A stretch of 64,000 bases of DNA. Source: Achromobacter insolitus (GTDB lineage Bacteria; Pseudomonadota; Gammaproteobacteria; Burkholderiales; Burkholderiaceae_B). Location of the stretch: assembly GCF_002209555.1 (NCBI RefSeq), contig NZ_NJIF01000002.1:744001-808000 (forward strand), read 5' to 3'. Positions 18,490 through 27,347 of this stretch are shown piece by piece (the stretch's first letter is position 1; the number at the start of each line of letters is the position of its first letter). The translations under genes and the position numbers were made by a program. Under the pieces are notes generated by a model. It saw nothing but the letters and a program-made list of their open reading frames with translations. It was not told the DNA's origin and searched no databases.

Positions 18490-20775
18490 TCACGAGTTCG
18501 GCTGTCCTTGGATGGCGCCCTTGTTGACCGTGGCCCTGGCGACCAGCTCGCGCAGCGCGGGTTCGACAGCATCACCAAAGCGGCGCAGCACCTCATCGTA
18601 GGTGGCCATGGCTGCTTCGTTCTGGTGCAGTTGGCCTTGGGTGATGCCCTTGTTGACCAAGGCCCCGGCGACCCGCTCGCGCAGCGCGGGATCGTCAGCA
18701 TCACCAAAGCGGCGCAGCACCTCATCGTAGGTGGCTATTTCGGCTTCTGCCTGGTTCAGTTGACCCTGGGTGAGGCCCTTGTTGATCAAGGCCCTGGCGA
18801 CCTGCTCGCGCAGCGCGTGTTCGGCAGCATCACCAAAGCGGAGCAGCAGCTCATCGTAGCTGGCTATTTCGGCTTCGTACTGGCCCAGTTGGCCGTGAGT
18901 GATGCCTTTGTTGACCAAGGCCCTGGCAACCTGCTCGTGCAGCGCGGGCTCGGCAGCATCACCAAAGCGGCGCAGCACCTCACCGTAGGTGGCTATTTCG
19001 GCTTCTGCTTGGTTCAGTAGGCCCTGGATGATGCCCTTGTTGATCAAGGCCCTGGAGACCTGCTCGCGCAGCGTGGGCTCGGCAGCATCACCAAAGCGGC
19101 GCAGCAACTCATCGTAGGTGGCCATGGCGGCTTCGTTCTGGTTCAATTGGCCCTGGGTGATCCCCTTGTTGAGCAAGGCCCTCGCGACAGGCTCGCGCAG
19201 CGCGGGCTCCGCAGTATCACCAAAACGGCGCAGCACCTCATCGTAGGCGGCTATTTCGGCTTCTGCCTGGTTCAGTCGGCCGTGGGTGATGCCCTTGTTG
19301 ACCAAGGCCATCGCGACAGGCTCGCGCAGCGCGGGATCGTCAGCATCACCAAAGCGGCGCAGCACCTCATCGTAGGTGGCCATGGCGGCTTCGTTCTGGT
19401 TCAGTTGGCCCTGGGTGCGGCCCTTGTTGGTCAAGGCCCTGGCGGCCTGCTCGCGCAGCGCGGGATCGGCAGCATCACCAAAGCGGCGCAGCACCTCATC
19501 GTAGGTGGCCATGGCGGCTTCGTTCTGGTTCAGTTGGCCCTGGGTGATGCCCTTGTTGACCAAGGCCCTCGCGACAGGCTCGCGCAGCGCGGGCTCGGCA
19601 GCCTCACCAAAGCGGCGCAGTACCTCATCGTAGGTGGCTATTTCGGGTTCGTCCTGGTTCAGTAGGCCCTGGGTGATGCCCTTGTTGACCAAGGCCCTGG
19701 CGACCTGCACGCGCAGCGCTGGCTCGGCAGCATCACCAAAGCGGCGCAGCACCTCATCGTAGGTGGCGACGGCGGCTTCGTTCTGGTTCAGTTGGCTCTG
19801 GACGATGCCCTTGTTGAGCAAGGCCCGGGCGACCTGCGCGCGCAGCGCGGGCTCGACAGCATCACCAAAGCGGTGCAGCACCTCATCGTAGGTGGCTATT
19901 TCGGCTTCGCTTTGGCTCAGTTGCCCCTGCGTGATACCTCGATTGACTAGCACCTTCGCAACACTGGTGGCACCAGCATTGGAAACTCTAGCAGCTTTGA
20001 GCCAAAAATAGGCAGCGTCTTCTAAGTCTCCGGCGGCGTACGCGGCGTGGGCGCGAGTGTTCCAGTCATCGAAAGAGTAGCTGTCTTCGGTAGAGGCTTT
20101 CAGCTCACGGTCGCGTTGAGCAAGCACTTTTGTTGAGTCGGCCAGAGTAGAGGGGGGTTGGGCCCTGGTTTTGTCAATTGACTCCTGTGCAGTATTGAGA
20201 GCTTTTGTGACATCAGCAGCGTGCGCTTGAACTCCTTGCGCATGCCCATCCATTTCCAGATGCAACTGAGCGGCTTTCTGCTCCATTGCTCCAATTTGTT
20301 TTCTTAACTGGTCTGCCTGTTTGTCAAACCACTCTTGTGCGCTAGCTCTCGCAACATCAGAGGCCGCCTCCTTGGCCGCCTCTTTGGCTGCCTCCTTGGC
20401 TGCCTCCTTGGCTTCCGACTTGGCATTGCGATACCCGAGAAATCCACCCAAGAGCAGCAACACCGTGATGCCGACGCTCAGCAGAGTGGTCAAGGTGCCA
20501 AACCGGTCAATGCTTTGACCCAACTGCGCCAATTGGTCATCTACACGCTTGTCAACGGCCGTGATCTGTTGGCGGACGGCCTCAACGTCTTTGGCTTGAA
20601 GCTCCTTTTGTGATTCCAACCCTTTTGCTTGAAGCTCCTTTTGTGACTCCAACTTGCTTTGCTGCAATTCCTTGAAGGCATTCAACTCGTCTCTCGAGGC
20701 AAATGTCGAAGTCTCAGTCGCTTGCGCTACAGGTGTGCCCCACAGAAAAAAGCAAATAGCCACCAGCCTGATCAT
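18490..20775 (-). CDS. Membrane-anchored TPR-like repeat protein
   Basis: 761 residues. The start at 20775 is chosen because ATCAGGCTG follows a GGAG site and begins a signal-like sequence (MIRLVAICFFLWGTPVAQAT). Residues 28-90 form a coiled coil with a duplicated ESQKELQAK unit. A transmembrane helix lies at about 93-115 (GTLTTLLSVGITVLLLLGGF), followed by a basic Lys-Glu-Ala-Ala repeat (KEAA x4) and a second coiled coil. Residues 291-761 are eleven 43-residue TPR-like repeats of the form AEIATYDEVLRRFGDAAEPA then LREQVARALVNKGITQGQLN. The charge pattern puts the repeats in the cytoplasm. Probably a scaffold for protein-protein contacts. The role is unknown. Confidence 0.85.
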   Translation of the reverse strand: MIRLVAICFFLWGTPVAQATETSTFASRDELNAFKELQQSKLESQKELQAKGLESQKELQAKDVEAVRQQITAVDKRVDDQLAQLGQSIDRFGTLTTLLSVGITVLLLLGGFLGYRNAKSEAKEAAKEAAKEAAKEAASDVARASAQEWFDKQADQLRKQIGAMEQKAAQLHLEMDGHAQGVQAHAADVTKALNTAQESIDKTRAQPPSTLADSTKVLAQRDRELKASTEDSYSFDDWNTRAHAAYAAGDLEDAAYFWLKAARVSNAGATSVAKVLVNRGITQGQLSQSEAEIATYDEVLHRFGDAVEPALRAQVARALLNKGIVQSQLNQNEAAVATYDEVLRRFGDAAEPALRVQVARALVNKGITQGLLNQDEPEIATYDEVLRRFGEAAEPALREPVARALVNKGITQGQLNQNEAAMATYDEVLRRFGDAADPALREQAARALTNKGRTQGQLNQNEAAMATYDEVLRRFGDADDPALREPVAMALVNKGITHGRLNQAEAEIAAYDEVLRRFGDTAEPALREPVARALLNKGITQGQLNQNEAAMATYDELLRRFGDAAEPTLREQVSRALINKGIIQGLLNQAEAEIATYGEVLRRFGDAAEPALHEQVARALVNKGITHGQLGQYEAEIASYDELLLRFGDAAEHALREQVARALINKGLTQGQLNQAEAEIATYDEVLRRFGDADDPALRERVAGALVNKGITQGQLHQNEAAMATYDEVLRRFGDAVEPALRELVARATVNKGAIQGQPNS
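18493..19905 (-). repeat. Eleven tandem 129-bp coding repeats
   Basis: Eleven consecutive units with 129-base period (43 codons), the last one 41 codons long, encode the TPR-like region. Units are near identical in long stretches (for example GCCCTTGTTGACCAAGGC in several copies on the plus strand). This points to recent duplication or ongoing homogenisation, so copy number may vary between strains. Confidence 0.9.
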
Positions 20776-21276
20776 TGGACTCGCTCCGTCGGTCATTTGA
20801 TAAGTTGCCGTTGCTTGCAAATTCTTTGCCGCGGATACTAACAGAAGCCACGGATTCGCCGGCTGCAGCGGCATTGCCTTCACGCTTTCAACGCCGCATT
20901 CAATCACCGCTGCGGGCGCGAGTTACCACCCCAGGGCAGGCGGCACGATCGGCTCAGATCAGCCTGTAGCTGTCCCACGAAGATCGAAGCCTATGTCCGC
21001 TTCTGGCCGGGTGCCGTCTATGACGACAGACCGATCCCGGCCCGTTGCTGCCGGTCAGGCCGTCGGAGTTGCAAGGGCAGGTATCAGAGCCGACCAGTCG
21101 CTCGTCGCAGGCAAGCCATCGATCTGAATGGGACAAGGCAAAAGTCTTATATGGCGTGGAGAGAAGTCAGCCTCCCGCCGTCGGCAAAATCCTCAAAAAT
21201 CAACGTGCTAATGCTCACCCACAATGACCGCGTAGCGGCGACTGTGTACCAGTTCTGCGGTGCAATCGGTTTCAAC
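20776..21276. other. Intergenic stretch between TPR and RES genes
   Basis: About 500 bases with no convincing gene. Frames on the plus strand (for example 21151-21363) have no ribosome-binding site or family resemblance. Contains the promoter of the TPR gene at the left end. Confidence 0.4.
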
Positions 21277-22377
21277 TCAGAACGACACCGGCCCGAAATG
21301 GTAGCCGTATTGGACCTGCCTGAGGACGAGCCGATTTATAGACTCGATCGCGACGTCTCCTGATGCTACAGGCCGACCGAACAAAGCAAGGTTGGGTACC
21401 GCTTTGGACTCTTCGTGATCTTGCAGGGACTGGATGCGACGATGCGAGATACCATAAATGGTTTGGAATGGCATGATACCCAGTCGGATCAAACTAAAGT
21501 AAGAAGGGTAGATGAGGCCATCAAAGCCGGCGGCGCGGGCGGCGATGGCAACCTCGCGGATGATCTCATACGCATGTTTACCGGCGAGGAACAGCATGTG
21601 GATAGCCATATCGAGACTTTCGAACTCAGACACGTGATCGCCTTCACGGAGCAAAGCTGCCAAGTTCAATAAGCGTAGCTCCCGTGCGGGGTGCATAGTG
21701 GCGACGAACGTTTCGTCCTCAGCCGTAAGGCGACACTCATGTAGGCACGTATCCAGATCCGGTGACGCATACAAGATGGGCAGAGCGGCCGAATCAATGC
21801 GACCGCTCCCCAAAAATTGGTCTGGGGGGCTATCGTATTGAGTTGGATCACCCGGCATGGAGGGCGATACACGGACGCGGTAGAAGATCCGGTCTGGACC
21901 GTAAGTAACCGATGGGAACTCGCCGATGATGCGTTCGATAACGCTGCCCCTTCTTAGCGGGTCCTGCAAATGTTGGAGTGGGGTGACTTCTCCGACCATC
22001 CATAGTCTCGGGCCGTAGTGGAAAAATCCGACGCCGAGAAGTCGCTCAAATAGTGCAACATCGGGTTGAAGCCACGGAGACACATTGATGCTGGTGGACT
22101 GCTTATCGTTGAACTGAATTCGCGGGGCACCACCATAGTCGAGCCGCCACAATGACCCCCAAACGAAAAATCGATGTGCGAGGGCTTCCAGCGCGGCCTT
22201 GTTAAGCTTCTTTCCGCCGGTTGCGCCGCAATTTTGGCACGCGAGATCGGCTAGATAGTTGGGTTCGAATCTCGCAGCGTCTAATCGTAGACCGTGGTCA
22301 GAAAAGCATAGCGAACACGCCACAGGAGGATGTTCAGCGGGGTCTAGATATTGGGCGTTGTCGGTCATATTATTCAT
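21277..22377 (-). CDS. RES-domain protein with N-terminal zinc ribbon
   Basis: 366 residues. Two Cys pairs near the N-terminus (CSLC at 21-24, CQNC at 47-50) form a likely zinc ribbon, followed by a helical region resembling the HEPN/RES N-terminal domain. The C-terminal RES domain (about 150-330) has FYRVRV (155-160), ILYASPDLDTCLHECRL with the conserved Tyr and Glu204, and GFDGLIYPSYFS. RES toxins degrade NAD+ and are ADP-ribosyltransferase-like. This longer version differs from the small Xre-RES toxin-antitoxin type, and no antitoxin-like Xre gene is adjacent. It may be a stand-alone defence or stress effector. The AbiU2-like gene follows in the reading direction upstream at 22604. Confidence 0.82.
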   Translation of the reverse strand: MNNMTDNAQYLDPAEHPPVACSLCFSDHGLRLDAARFEPNYLADLACQNCGATGGKKLNKAALEALAHRFFVWGSLWRLDYGGAPRIQFNDKQSTSINVSPWLQPDVALFERLLGVGFFHYGPRLWMVGEVTPLQHLQDPLRRGSVIERIIGEFPSVTYGPDRIFYRVRVSPSMPGDPTQYDSPPDQFLGSGRIDSAALPILYASPDLDTCLHECRLTAEDETFVATMHPARELRLLNLAALLREGDHVSEFESLDMAIHMLFLAGKHAYEIIREVAIAARAAGFDGLIYPSYFSLIRLGIMPFQTIYGISHRRIQSLQDHEESKAVPNLALFGRPVASGDVAIESINRLVLRQVQYGYHFGPVSF

Positions 22378-22603
22378 CGTCGTGATGTTGACGTGTCGGG
22401 ATTAGGTGGCGTAGATCTACTTCCTCGGCACTTATGTGAAACCGGTGGCCAGCAGAGACCAATATCAGCGTTCAGCTTGGCCCTGGTCGGGCAGGTTTTG
22501 GGACACCCATCGTATAGCATCCAAAAACGGACGGTTTAGGAAAGGACGCGGCAACGACGCATGGGTATCCCAGAGCAGATAGTCGACAACGCTTGATGAG
22601 TTA

Positions 22604-23266
22604 TTAGACGTCACCCCAGTCGCTCAAGCGAAGGTCATCGGGTGGAATAGTGCCATCCGTAACTAACTCTGAATATCGCAGCCCTCTTTTGAGCGTTGCA
22701 ATCAGAGAATCACCGTCGCTGTGAAGTGTGATGTGCTCATATGCCGTTTGTGTGCCAATGTAATGTAGGGAAATGCAATTCATCACACGGCGTAATGCTT
22801 GCAAGGCAATCTCAATCTCATGGCGCGAAGGGCCTCCAAGAGTTGCTCTTGCATTTAGCATGGTCGCAAGATCAAAGTGTGCAATATGCTTGTTGCGCCT
22901 CTTTCTTGCATTAGCACAGGCACTGTCATAGGCGTGAAGTAGTGGCGCTAATTGAGCTGCCAAAGCACCCGACTCGGTGACTAAGTTGTAGAGATTCCTG
23001 AGGGTCAGATTCTCAACCTCTTCGCCCTTGACACGCGTAGATGCCGGGTCTCCCAGCTTTGCCAATCCCAGCTGCACATCATTAAGTAATACATCTTGGA
23101 GCATCATGGCAAACGTGCCAGCTGAGCGATTGAGAACATTAACGCGAGCCTCACTGGTGCCATATAGCTGCCTATAGATGGCCCAGCGACCATGGAGCCA
23201 GGTCACCTCGTAGTCGATTGCTCGCCAAACATCGTCTATTACGGCAACTCCGAGTTCAGATGGCAT
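22604..23266 (-). CDS. AbiU2-like HEPN protein
   Basis: 220 residues from the ATG at 23266. The frame continues upstream to 23359, but that part is AT-rich and has no homologue-like character. Matches the HEPN AbiU2 family in pattern: DVQLGLAKLGDPAST, EEVENLTLRNLYNLV, and the catalytic RxxxxxH motif RNKHIAHFD (Arg114, His120) that marks an HEPN ribonuclease site. AbiU2 is linked to abortive infection. No clear ribosome-binding site, and base composition is lower in GC than the core genome, suggesting transfer. It lies upstream of the RES-domain gene on the same strand with a 226-base gap, so they may or may not be co-transcribed. Confidence 0.72.
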   Translation of the reverse strand: MPSELGVAVIDDVWRAIDYEVTWLHGRWAIYRQLYGTSEARVNVLNRSAGTFAMMLQDVLLNDVQLGLAKLGDPASTRVKGEEVENLTLRNLYNLVTESGALAAQLAPLLHAYDSACANARKRRNKHIAHFDLATMLNARATLGGPSRHEIEIALQALRRVMNCISLHYIGTQTAYEHITLHSDGDSLIATLKRGLRYSELVTDGTIPPDDLRLSDWGDV

Positions 23267-23499
23267 AAGTAGTTGGTTTAAGTAGATTTCGATGGAAAAC
23301 CAAATGCAGTTATAGCGCGTAAAAAAATGTACTTTAGATATGGCGATGATAATGAACAATCAACGTAAAGCCATTTTTACAAACTTAGATCGCGGTCTGT
23401 GATGAGCACGGAGGGCTAATAAAGGAGTGACCGCTCCTGGCCGAGAGCTGCCGCTCGCCAATGGCTGTTCCCAGCCAAAAAAACGGACATTCATTAAGG

Positions 23500-23712
23500 T
23501 CAAACGAGTGTTCGCTCTGAAGCGAAAAATGGCCCGAGCTTTCTACCTGATCTGCTGAAGGTGAGAGTTCGAATGAAGGCGGATTGTTTGTCATGCGCAA
23601 AGGCAGCCTGATGGGTGAACTCCAGCCACCTGACAATTGAGGCCGTCAGAGAGACGCCGTAACGGGCGGCGCACTGGCCCAGGAGATCAGGAGTGATCCG
23701 ACGGCCGCGCAC
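23500..23712 (-). pseudogene. Possible ImmA/IrrE-family remnant
   Basis: A 70-codon frame contains RITPDLLGQCAARYGVSLTA followed by SIVRWLEFTHQAAFA. This recalls the helical segment of ImmA/IrrE metallopeptidases (RFGVSLTAAxLRWLE) that follows the zinc site. The HExxH zinc motif and the rest of the protein are missing. It starts directly after the stop of the Imm11-type gene. Weak evidence; it may be a chance open frame. Confidence 0.35.
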
Positions 23713-23724
23713 CAGGTGGTCTTG

Positions 23725-24417
23725 CTAAATATCGGCGACATCGCGCAGCCGTACGCCGGAGAAGTTGGCCGCACGCAATGCATCAAACATGGCGCGATCG
23801 CAGATGGGCGGTGCTCCCATGCGATCCTGGCGGAAGATATGGGCATCTCCCACAACGTCCTGCTTGAACACCAAGCTGGCCCCGCCGACGAGGCTATAAA
23901 ATTTCTCGTCCTTGCCGGTCTGATCATTGTGATCGAGCTTGATCCTCACACGAGAAGCGGCTTCATCCAGGGCATCCAGCCTGCGCAGCACATTGCCCAG
24001 GTAGTACCGAGGGGCGGGGCTGCCGTCAGCAAGGCTGAAGTCGCATTCCACAAATGCAAACGCCTCGGCGTCCAACTGCTCAAACAGTTGCTTCAACGGC
24101 TCCGACACAATCCATATGCCAGCAAGCTCTTCCAGATCGCGTGGCATTCCGCCCTTCGCCGGTACATGAACCAGGTGGGGACGCTCCGGATACTGGTCTG
24201 GCATTCCATTAGGACGCGAGACGACATTCATCCCCGGATCGATCAGCTTCACTTCGTTGGCGATTTCTATGCCGGGAACCCCGCCGTTGCCCAAGAGGCC
24301 GGCGTCGATCAGGAAAAATTCGCCCTTATGAGTTGCGGCTTTGGCTGAAACTTCAGTGGCGGTGGGTTCGGTCACGGTGGCTTCCGTCATGGATGCGGGG
24401 GCAGGGCGGGAGTGCAT
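23725..24417 (-). CDS. Imm11-type (DUF1629) immunity protein, apparently orphan
   Basis: 230 residues. Contains the DUF1629/Imm11 pattern: APRYYLGNVLRRLDALDEAA, SLVFKQDVVGDAHIFRQDRM, and ICDRAMFDALRAANFSGVRL followed by RDVADI at the C-terminus. In this family the protein neutralises a polymorphic toxin delivered by contact-dependent or type VI systems. No toxin, VgrG, Rhs or CdiA gene is beside it here. The N-terminal 35 residues are a low-complexity extension rich in Thr, Glu and Ala that most members lack, so the true start may be the ATG at 24390. No good ribosome-binding site for either. It could protect against incoming toxin from neighbours. Confidence 0.8.
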   Translation of the reverse strand: MHSRPAPASMTEATVTEPTATEVSAKAATHKGEFFLIDAGLLGNGGVPGIEIANEVKLIDPGMNVVSRPNGMPDQYPERPHLVHVPAKGGMPRDLEELAGIWIVSEPLKQLFEQLDAEAFAFVECDFSLADGSPAPRYYLGNVLRRLDALDEAASRVRIKLDHNDQTGKDEKFYSLVGGASLVFKQDVVGDAHIFRQDRMGAPPICDRAMFDALRAANFSGVRLRDVADI

Positions 24418-24585
24418 TTGAGCCGATGCTAGCGGGGCTTTCGCGCAGCCTCAAGTTTCGTCGAAGCGGTGCCCAGGATACGTGATCCCCGTGAGTCCCG
24501 GGAGGGTTCGAAAAATGGTCGACAGATGATAGCTCCCCGCGACCGATGCTAATCTGCCGAGACTCATCTGCGTATGGGAGATGGC

Positions 24586-25542
24586 ATGGATCGTATTGCT
24601 GACCGCTATTTGAGATTTGCAAGAATCGAGGCGGCGGGCCGCTCGCCCTTGTATGAAAAATGGGCGTTGCATGTCGCGAATTCGTTTGACGCACTGGCGT
24701 TTTTACAGGGTCTGCCTGTAGATAAACAGCAACCCAATCTGCTGTTTGCAGCGTTCCGGCATACCGTAGGCGCGCCCACGTCGACCGCGGAATTCGATGC
24801 AGGCCTGGCGCAACATGGCGCCGCCATCCGGGCCCTTATGCTGACTCGTTCCACGCAGACGAACGAACCGGGGCGCTGTGCAGTATTGCTGCCTGCTCTC
24901 GCTTCGATCGGGGGCAAGATAGCGCTCATTGAAGTGGGGGCCTCTGCAGGGCTGTGCCTGCTGATGGATAAATACGGCTACGACTGGGGGTCCCAACGCC
25001 TGGTTCCGTGTGGAGACGATTCGGGTTATCCGGTATTTCCCTGTGCGGTCACCGGCGCGGGCTCGCTCCCCCACACCTATCCTGAAATTGTGTGGAGGGC
25101 GGGACTAGACCTGAGCCCAATCGACGTTCACTGCGACGAGGACAGGAAGTGGCTGGAGGACTTGGTGTGGCCCGAGGATGGCAATCGACTCGCGCGCCTT
25201 CGGTCTGCGCTGCGGATCTGCAGACGCGAGCCGCCTCAGATCGTCCGGGGCGATTTGCTGCGGGATCTTGCTTCCTTAATTGAACAGGCTCCGGCGGAAG
25301 CGACCGTGGTTGTGTATCACTCCGCTGTCCTGAACTACGTGATGGACCAGGCTCTGCGCAATGAATTTGCACGCAACATGTTGGCCTCGCGTTGCGTCTG
25401 GGTTAGCAACGAAAGTCCATTGGTCTTTCCACAATTCGTGCCCGCGGCCACGCCGCAACCGTCCGGCATGTTCCTGTTATGCGCCGATGGCCAGGCGTTG
25501 GCCTGGACGGATCCGCATGGTGCTGCGCTGCAATGGCTGTGA
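24586..25542 (+). CDS. DUF2332 family protein
   Basis: 318 residues. The start at 24586 is preferred since GGGAG lies 5 bases upstream; ATG at 24574 is the alternative. Matches DUF2332: DRIADRYLRFARIEAAGRSPLYEKW at the N-terminus, then IALIEVGASAGLCLLMDKYGYDW, TVVVYHSAVLNYV and VWVSNESPLVFPQ. The GASAG motif suggests a Rossmann-like, possibly SAM-binding fold, but the function is not known. It runs on the plus strand, divergent from the Imm11 gene. Confidence 0.88.
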   Translation: MDRIADRYLRFARIEAAGRSPLYEKWALHVANSFDALAFLQGLPVDKQQPNLLFAAFRHTVGAPTSTAEFDAGLAQHGAAIRALMLTRSTQTNEPGRCAVLLPALASIGGKIALIEVGASAGLCLLMDKYGYDWGSQRLVPCGDDSGYPVFPCAVTGAGSLPHTYPEIVWRAGLDLSPIDVHCDEDRKWLEDLVWPEDGNRLARLRSALRICRREPPQIVRGDLLRDLASLIEQAPAEATVVVYHSAVLNYVMDQALRNEFARNMLASRCVWVSNESPLVFPQFVPAATPQPSGMFLLCADGQALAWTDPHGAALQWL

Positions 25543-25863
25543 TTCAGCGCTTTCTTCGCTAGCCGCCGTCGGAATCTTCGTCATCAAGAGATGCAAGAGA
25601 TCGCTTTGGGTCGATTGCCGTCGGTGCTCACTACAAGCAGGCTGGTCATCCCGCATCGGCATCAAAGCTTGCGAACGGGCCGATGGCTGAGCAGAACTAT
25701 CGACTTCCGACGGTCTGATTTTTCGTTCGCGTTGCAGCCCCAAAAGACCCGATTTTCATAGAGCAGCGGCGTTTAGCCATTGTTATTCGCAATCAGACAA
25801 TCCTTAAGAATCCCATGGTTCGGTCGATACCCAAGGTGAGGCTATTCCTCAAGGAGATCTGGC
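25543..25863. other. Intergenic stretch before a pilin-like gene
   Basis: No gene seen in about 320 bases. The last 25 bases hold a strong AAGGAG ribosome-binding site for the GTG at 25864. Confidence 0.4.
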
Positions 25864-26241
25864 GTGAACGGCAAGTTTTCGTTAGTTGTCGCGATAGCAA
25901 TGCTGAGTGCATTTCCCATGTGCCAAGCAGAGACATCGATGGGGTCTGGGGTCATTCGTTTTAGCGGCCGAGTGGTCGAATCCCCCTGCACAACCTCCTT
26001 CCAGGCCAACGGCTTGCGTATGGATGCTTGTCCAGTGCCCTCCCGCAACATTGATTTGGATGTGCGGCGTGTCCAGCCGAAATCGTCGCTCAGTGCAACG
26101 GATCACACGCCGGTGCAGGCTAAGCTGGTCGCCACCAGGACGACCCTGGGTCGCTACTACGATCAGCAGTACACATTGGTTGATCGCGCCGGCAAGCCCG
26201 TCACTTCCGGCACTTACCTGGTTACCGTGACCATGCCTTGA
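25864..26241 (+). CDS. Pilin-like type 1 fimbrial protein
   Basis: 125 residues from GTG at 25864 with an AAGGAG leader. A signal peptide ends near CQAETS (residue 23). The mature N-terminus, GVIRFSGRVVESPCTTSF, is the classic start of chaperone-usher pilins, with a Cys pair (ESPC, MDAC). The C-terminus YLVTVTMP is a short beta-strand as in subunits. It stands alone, with no usher or chaperone next to it, so it depends on assembly genes elsewhere or is vestigial. The nearest chaperone is at 32732. Confidence 0.68.
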   Translation: MNGKFSLVVAIAMLSAFPMCQAETSMGSGVIRFSGRVVESPCTTSFQANGLRMDACPVPSRNIDLDVRRVQPKSSLSATDHTPVQAKLVATRTTLGRYYDQQYTLVDRAGKPVTSGTYLVTVTMP

Positions 26242-26319
26242 CTTGTCGTAGGGAGCCCTTATGTCTGGGCTCCCTCTGCTGCTCAAGGCGCCATTCCGAC
26301 TCCACGGTGTCGGACTCGT

Positions 26320-27288
26320 TTACAGCGCGGCGTGGATCGTCGAGGCCAGCCGTTTCCACTTGACGGCTTCTTCGCGCACGAACGCTGCCAGTTCAGCAGG
26401 CGTGCTGGTGCGCACTTCGGCACCCTGGTCGTCGATCTTGGCGGCCACGGCCGGATCGTTGAGCGCACCATTGAGCGCGCTGTTGAGCTTGGCGACGACT
26501 TGCGGATCGGCATTGGCGGGCGCGAATACTGCGTACCACTGCGCCACGTCCACGCCCTGCACACCCAGTTCGGCCAAGGTCGGCATGTCTGGCAGCACCT
26601 TGGCGCGGCGCGTGCCGGCTACGCCCAGCGCGCGGATCTTGCCCGACTTCAGGTGCGGATAGGCGCTGAACAGGCTGGGAAACATGACCTGCGTTACGCC
26701 AGCCAGCGTGTCAGTCATGGCGGGCGCCGAACCCTTGTAGGGAATCTCCAGCATGGCCGCGCCGGTGGCGCGGTTGAACAGTTCGCCCGCGACCGCTGGC
26801 GCCGTGCCCGGGCCGGCCGAGGCGTAGCTCAGGCCGTCGGGATGGGCCTGGCCATACTTGAGCAGGCCCGCAACGTCTTGCACGCCGATGCTGCTGGACA
26901 CCACCATGAGCGTGGGAGAGTCAGCCACCATGCCGATCGCGCTGAAGTCGCGCACCGGATCGTAGTTGACCTTTTGCAGCGCCGGATTGATGCCGTGCGT
27001 GCCGATGTAGCCCAGCATCAGGGTGTAGCCGTCGGCCGGCTGGCGCGCCACGTAGTCGGCGGCGATGGCGCCCTGCGCGCCGGGCTTGTTGACCACGATG
27101 ACGGTCTGGCCCAGCAGTTCGCCCATTTTCTGCCCGATCACGCGGGCCAGGGTATCGTTGCCGCCGCCAGCGGCGGTGGGCACCACCATGGTGATGGCGC
27201 GTTCGGGAAATTCGGCGTGCGCGGCCGTGCTGCCCAGGGCCAGGCAAAGGGTGGCGGCGCACAAGGTGGCGCGGGTGGGAATAGCCAT
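26320..27288 (-). CDS. Bug-family tripartite tricarboxylate receptor
   Basis: 322 residues from the ATG at 27288. Upstream in-frame sequence is antisense to the next gene and not used. The signal peptide ends at AAHAEFP. Then the Bug pattern: FPERAITMVVPTAAGGGNDT, LLGQTVIVVNKPGAQGAIAA, GYTLMLGY, LPDMPTLAELGVQGVD. These periplasmic binding proteins deliver carboxylated compounds to transporters or sensors and are very abundant in Bordetella/Achromobacter. It follows 59 bases after the PrpF-like gene on the same strand, so the two likely form one operon for an aromatic or tricarboxylate substrate. Confidence 0.93.
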   Translation of the reverse strand: MAIPTRATLCAATLCLALGSTAAHAEFPERAITMVVPTAAGGGNDTLARVIGQKMGELLGQTVIVVNKPGAQGAIAADYVARQPADGYTLMLGYIGTHGINPALQKVNYDPVRDFSAIGMVADSPTLMVVSSSIGVQDVAGLLKYGQAHPDGLSYASAGPGTAPAVAGELFNRATGAAMLEIPYKGSAPAMTDTLAGVTQVMFPSLFSAYPHLKSGKIRALGVAGTRRAKVLPDMPTLAELGVQGVDVAQWYAVFAPANADPQVVAKLNSALNGALNDPAVAAKIDDQGAEVRTSTPAELAAFVREEAVKWKRLASTIHAAL

Positions 27289-27347
27289 GTCATGTCTCCA
27301 GATGGATCTGTGGGCGGCCTCTGCGGACCGCTGTGTGTCGAGTTTTT

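Noticed and set aside
19147..19665. Plus-strand frames across the repeat region
   Set aside because: Exact antisense of the repeat protein; they mirror its period and have no independent start signal.
18493..19905. A regularly spaced repeat that could be mistaken for a CRISPR array
   Set aside because: Units are 129 bases with no unique spacers, in frame and encoding a TPR-like repeat.
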